Shown: positions 34,621-37,705 of the stretch, one piece after another
Position numbering within the stretch: the stretch's first letter is position 1
How the letters are laid out: each line of letters begins with the position of its first letter
Assembly: GCA_913042885.1 (NCBI GenBank)
Contig: CAJWLW010000013.1
Location: 1 to 37,705 of the forward strand
DNA: 37,705 nucleotides
Direction: 5' to 3'
Origin: an uncultured Lentisphaeria bacterium
Lineage (GTDB): Bacteria; Verrucomicrobiota; Lentisphaeria; JABSQK01; CAJWLW01
Notes under the pieces: generated by a model
Told to the model about the DNA's origin: nothing
Databases searched by the model: none
Seen by the model: the letters and a program-made list of their open reading frames with translations, nothing else
Program-made: the position numbers and the translations under genes

Positions 34621-35633
34621 CCGAATGGCAAGCGGTAAATGGTGCGCACATACCTGACGCCTACCAAAGCCCGCATCCTGAATCTGCCCCATCTGCAATG
34701 CTTGGTATTCTTTCCGTCCTGATTCTATCGATTTGTTTCACCGGGTGCCGAACCATTCTCGAACCACCGGCCGGTACCATGATACGACATCCGGTCGATG
34801 GTGCCGTCATGGTGTACGTGTCGGCCGGTGCTTTTACAATGGGCCTCACCGAGGGGAATGCAGAAACAGTCGCAAAGGATCTCGGGCAAGACAGTGCCGA
34901 TAGTCTGTGGGCCTGGGAAGCCTATCCTAAGCAGACCGTACAGCTCGACGGTTATTTCATCGACAAGTATGAAGTGACCGTAACGCAGTGGCAGGCCTAC
35001 GCTGCAAAAACCGGCGCGCAGACCCCGCACCAGACCGGGCGACATTTCGACACGCCGCCGGCGCCGCTGATGCCGGCTGCAGCGATTTCCTGGAAACAGG
35101 CGCGGGACTACGCCACCTGGGCCGGCAAGGCCTTGCCCAGCGAAGCACAATGGGAAAAAGCGGCACGTGGCACCGATGGGTGGCTATATCCCTGGGGCAA
35201 CACCCCACCGACACCGGAGCATGGCCATTTTGGCACCCGCGCGCAACTGCCGGACCTCTACACACTGGTCGGGAGCTATCCGATGGGTGCCTCCCCGTAC
35301 GGCGCTCTGGACATGCTGGGTAACCAATACGAATGGACGTCGGAATGGCTGGCGCCCTACCCCGGCAATCCGCTGGCATACAAGATGGCCGATTACACAC
35401 CGGACATGAACGGTTGCCTGCGCGGCGGCTCATGGTATCACGGCTGGGTCGGGTTTTACGCTGCCAAGCGCTTCGGGCTGCCGCCGGACGAGACCCATTT
35501 TCACATTGGTATGCGCACCGTCTGGCTGCCCCCGCGCGATTACTTTGAGTCGGCCGCATTCAGACGCGACCGAGCCGCCGCGAAAAAACGGGAGCGACAC
35601 TTAACATGGCTAAGAGAGTCGCTGGTAGAATAG
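34617..35633 (+). CDS. SUMF1/formylglycine-generating-enzyme-fold lipoprotein
   Basis: The 338-residue frame contains a lipoprotein signal (ILSVLILSICFTGCR). From residue about 60 to 330 it matches the SUMF1 fold: AFTMGLTEG, FIDKYEVTVTQWQAYA, LPSEAQWEKAARG, YGALDMLGNQYEWTSEW and CLRGGSWY. True formylglycine-generating enzymes have two active-site Cys residues near the C-terminal R-x-G-G-S segment; the equivalent stretch here (SWYHGWVGFYAAKRF) has none, so it is probably not a sulfatase activator. GTG 34617 overlaps the aldolase stop; ATG 34698 starts MLGILSVL directly before the signal and may be the true start. Role unknown. Confidence 0.82.
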   Translation: MTEWQAVNGAHIPDAYQSPHPESAPSAMLGILSVLILSICFTGCRTILEPPAGTMIRHPVDGAVMVYVSAGAFTMGLTEGNAETVAKDLGQDSADSLWAWEAYPKQTVQLDGYFIDKYEVTVTQWQAYAAKTGAQTPHQTGRHFDTPPAPLMPAAAISWKQARDYATWAGKALPSEAQWEKAARGTDGWLYPWGNTPPTPEHGHFGTRAQLPDLYTLVGSYPMGASPYGALDMLGNQYEWTSEWLAPYPGNPLAYKMADYTPDMNGCLRGGSWYHGWVGFYAAKRFGLPPDETHFHIGMRTVWLPPRDYFESAAFRRDRAAAKKRERHLTWLRESLVE

Positions 35634-35730
35634 TTGGCCCGGAACAGATGCGGAATCATACAATAGCCGTCATCCCTGATCTGCTGAATGAAACGCTGGA
35701 TTGTCGAATGCCCATCCGCCACCGGGGCAG

Positions 35731-36984
35731 TCAGAACCGGTCGGCACGGTAAGGTCGGGGATCGATGTGCGGCTCGGCGCCGGTCAAAAGCTCGGAGATT
35801 AATTTACCCGTACCCGTTGCCATGCTCAGGCCCAGCATATTGTGGCCAGCTGCGATGTACGCATTCCTGTGCTTCGGCAGCTGCCCGATGATCGGCACAC
35901 CGTCGTACGTCATTGGCCGCCAGCCGTACCACAACTCCTCGACCGTATCACCCTCCGGCTCCTTCAGATATTCCGATGCAGCGCGGCGGATTGCGTTGAT
36001 GCGATTCTGCCGCAGTCGCGGATCGAACCCCGAAAACTCCATGGTCCCGCCGAGGCGGTAGCCGCTCTGAAACGGCGTGGCGATGCAGCGGCGCTCCTGA
36101 AAAGCGCACGGGTGCACCGGACTGAGTTTCGGACAGGTGGTCGTGATGCTGTAGCCCTTGCCCGGTTCGATCGGAATCTGCGTGTGGAACATGCCCGCCA
36201 GTTGGGATGACCAGGCACCGGTCGCCACGACAACTGAATCTGCCGTATACGGACCGGAGCTTGTCGACACGCCGGTTATCTTGTCGCCATCTTCGTAAAT
36301 GGCGGAAACCGCAGAATTTTCGGAGACAATGACTCCGCGTTCGAGGTTCACCCGATGCCACTCCCGCATCAGACGATCCGGTCTCAGATGAGCGTCGAGG
36401 TCAAAGTACCAGGCACCGGCGACGTCGTCGCGTACCGCCGGCTCTTTGGCAGCAAGTTCTGCACCGGCCAACGGTACGGCTTTCATGTCGAATTCGGCGA
36501 CAAGGCCAAAGTACTCTGCGCAGTGATCCATGGTCGCGGCTTCGCGACAGATAAAGAGTGCTCCTACTGGCGACCACTCGATAGCTGCCGCCAGGTCTTC
36601 CGCTTCGATGAACGCATCGTACGCGACCCTTGAGCTCCTGAGAATATCAGCCCGCGCGACCATCGCCGGCCGCATCCTTTCGGCATCGCAACGGGCTGCG
36701 AAATGCAGCAGCCAGCTTATTGTGCGCAGGTTCAGTGTCGGCCGGATGAAGAGTGGTGCGTCCGGCTTGAGCATCCACTTGAGACCGGTGGCAACGACAC
36801 CCGGCTGCGTCAGCGGTGGCGCATGACTGGGGCACACCATGCCACAGTTACCGTGGGAGGCGCCGCTGCCGATAGTGTTTTGTTCAACGATGCGTACAGA
36901 ACGCCCGGCCCGGTTCAGGTAGTAGGCAGAAGACAGACCTATAACACCGCCGCCAATGATCAGAACGTCGGTATGCTCAGACAT
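35731..36984 (-). CDS. FAD-dependent D-amino-acid dehydrogenase/oxidase family protein
   Basis: This 417-residue protein begins DVLIIGGGVIGLSSAYYLNR, the FAD-binding G-x-G-x-x-G of the DAO family, then RIVEQ with the acidic residue that binds ribose, and CGMVCPSHAPPLTQPG, characteristic of DadA-type proteins. The C-terminal part has WYGWRPMTYDGVPIIGQL and NMLGLSMATGTGKLISEL as in D-amino-acid dehydrogenases and related oxidases. It probably oxidises an amino acid to a 2-oxo acid and ammonia; the substrate is not fixed. It is convergent with the SUMF1-fold gene and upstream on the same strand lies the hydroxyacid dehydrogenase gene. Confidence 0.9.
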   Translation of the reverse strand: MSEHTDVLIIGGGVIGLSSAYYLNRAGRSVRIVEQNTIGSGASHGNCGMVCPSHAPPLTQPGVVATGLKWMLKPDAPLFIRPTLNLRTISWLLHFAARCDAERMRPAMVARADILRSSRVAYDAFIEAEDLAAAIEWSPVGALFICREAATMDHCAEYFGLVAEFDMKAVPLAGAELAAKEPAVRDDVAGAWYFDLDAHLRPDRLMREWHRVNLERGVIVSENSAVSAIYEDGDKITGVSTSSGPYTADSVVVATGAWSSQLAGMFHTQIPIEPGKGYSITTTCPKLSPVHPCAFQERRCIATPFQSGYRLGGTMEFSGFDPRLRQNRINAIRRAASEYLKEPEGDTVEELWYGWRPMTYDGVPIIGQLPKHRNAYIAAGHNMLGLSMATGTGKLISELLTGAEPHIDPRPYRADRF

Positions 36985-37055
36985 GAAAGCGTCGTTTTGT
37001 TACAAAGTTACAGTAGTCGAAAAGTAAAAAGCAGGATTCCCAGGCTCTTTAACTT

Positions 37056-37089
37056 TTCACCCTTGCAGTGCCGCAGTTCCGGGTGAAAG
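37056..37089 (-). terminator. Inverted repeat after the hydroxyacid dehydrogenase gene
   Basis: TTTCACCC (37056-37063) pairs exactly with GGGTGAAA (37082-37089), with an 18-base loop. On the minus strand it follows the stop of the partial dehydrogenase (37099) by 9 bases. It could end that transcript, although only a short T-poor tract follows. Confidence 0.35.
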
Positions 37090-37098
37090 AGATAGCAA

Positions 37099-37705
37099 TT
37101 AACCTTCGGCGCGTTTGAGACGATCCCACTTGGCCTGGAATCCCGGCTGGTCGAGGACTTCGGGATTAATTATGCCGATCGGCTCCCGACCGAATGACAA
37201 GTCGACCATCGTCTGGCAGCACATTCTCCCCATGGCGGTGAAGAACTCGTCGGTCCAAGCAATCGAGTGCGGTGCCAGGATGATATTGTCAAGTTCGCCA
37301 AACCGGGACGGCTCCAGGATTGGTTCACCGACATAGCAGTCGAGGGCAGCGCCGGCAATGGCGCCGTTCGACAGCACATCGTACAAGGCGTCTTCGTTGA
37401 CGATGCCGCCGCGTGCCGTGTTCAGCAGATAGGCATCCGATCGCATCAATGCCAGTTCACGGGCGCCGATCAGGTCACGCGTGCCATCTGTCAGTGGGCA
37501 GTGGACCGAGACAAAGTCGGCACGCTTCAACAACTCGTCGAGCTCGACCAGCTCGACACCGAGTTCGGAAGCAGTTGCTGTATCGATGAACGGGTCGAAA
37601 GCGATCGGTTGGTTCATCCCAAAGATACTGAGTAAACGCACTGTCTCTGCAGCGATGCCGCCAAGACCGACAGCACCGAAGGTGCGATCGCGCAGTTCGA
37701 CACCG
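37099..37705 (-). CDS. D-isomer-specific 2-hydroxyacid dehydrogenase, C-terminal part (runs off the right edge)
   Basis: The visible frame covers about 200 residues. It runs beyond the nearest Met to the window edge, where the codons give GVELRDRTFGAVGLGGIAAE, the NAD-binding G-x-G-x-x-G start of the family's nucleotide domain. NTARGGIVNEDAL, CYVGEPIL and LAPHSIAW follow, with His in the expected catalytic position and Arg in ARGG. Members reduce 2-oxo acids such as glyoxylate, hydroxypyruvate or phosphoglycerate derivatives. The catalytic domain's N-terminus and start lie outside the window. It shares the strand of the DadA-like gene. Confidence 0.9.
   Translation of the reverse strand, partial: GVELRDRTFGAVGLGGIAAETVRLLSIFGMNQPIAFDPFIDTATASELGVELVELDELLKRADFVSVHCPLTDGTRDLIGARELALMRSDAYLLNTARGGIVNEDALYDVLSNGAIAGAALDCYVGEPILEPSRFGELDNIILAPHSIAWTDEFFTAMGRMCCQTMVDLSFGREPIGIINPEVLDQPGFQAKWDRLKRAEG

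Noticed and set aside
34617..35633. Sulfatase-activating formylglycine-generating enzyme
   Set aside because: The fold matches, but the required Cys residues near the C-terminal R-x-G-G-S segment are missing.
1..37705. CRISPR array, tRNA or rRNA gene, insertion sequence
   Set aside because: I saw no evenly spaced direct repeats, cloverleaf or ribosomal sequence, transposase motif or terminal inverted repeat pair in reading both strands.

Overview
No rRNA, tRNA, CRISPR array, transposase or phage gene is visible. The window is GC-rich bacterial DNA with about 27 substantially intact protein genes, two partial genes at the edges and three gene remnants. The gene content combines four phytanoyl-CoA-dioxygenase (PhyH) paralogues, FG-GAP/ASPIC proteins with lipobox or signal peptides, a prepilin-type N-terminal motif fragment, Gfo/Idh/MocA and sialidase-like enzymes, and an HpaI-type aldolase. 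This mix resembles marine or sponge-associated Poribacteria, Latescibacterota, Hydrogenedentota or PVC-group genomes. That placement is inference from gene content; no marker gene fixes the taxon.

Layout. 1-480: start of a secreted-protein gene running off the left edge, overlapping a decayed ASPIC/UnbV fragment. 493-5980: histidine phosphatase, NAD-dependent epimerase, two PhyH proteins with a truncated prepilin stub between them, and a putative Ntn-hydrolase (C45-like). 6076-11440 (minus strand): sialidase-like protein, remnant of an M20 peptidase, and a 1332-residue fusion of FG-GAP propeller, ASPIC, DUF4091-like and HEAT-repeat regions. 11677-13526: soluble histidine kinase plus stand-alone receiver, transcribed divergently from the fusion gene. 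13554-19238: GH43-like protein, PhyH, aldo/keto reductase, Gfo/Idh/MocA oxidoreductase and an unknown barrel-like protein. 19291-25915: EamA-type transporter, FG-GAP/ASPIC lipoprotein, GH42-like protein and endonuclease/exonuclease/phosphatase. 26128-30588: TPR lipoprotein, PhyH, aminotransferase and ornithine-cyclodeaminase family protein. 30670-37705: secreted coiled-coil protein; a tightly packed run of GHMP-kinase-like protein, enolase-superfamily dehydratase, HpaI-type aldolase and SUMF1-fold lipoprotein; a DadA-like oxidase; and a partial 2-hydroxyacid dehydrogenase.

How the genes may work together. Most genes look like a scavenging toolkit for sugars, sugar acids and amino acids. The clearest functional unit is 31537-35633, where two gene pairs overlap by four bases: an acid-sugar dehydratase followed by a 2-keto-3-deoxy-sugar-acid aldolase would give a non-phosphorylative sugar-acid route ending in pyruvate plus an aldehyde. 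The GH43, GH42-like and sialidase-like proteins carry no visible signal peptide, so they probably act inside the cell on imported glycans. The FG-GAP proteins and the TPR protein carry export signals.

The least ordinary items are the FG-GAP/ASPIC/DUF4091/HEAT fusion and its collinear paralogue, the GHMP-kinase-like protein lacking the usual N-terminal third, the PhyH protein with His-Arg-Ser where His-x-Asp is expected, and gene stubs abutting intact genes. Several intergenic regions contain perfect inverted repeats.
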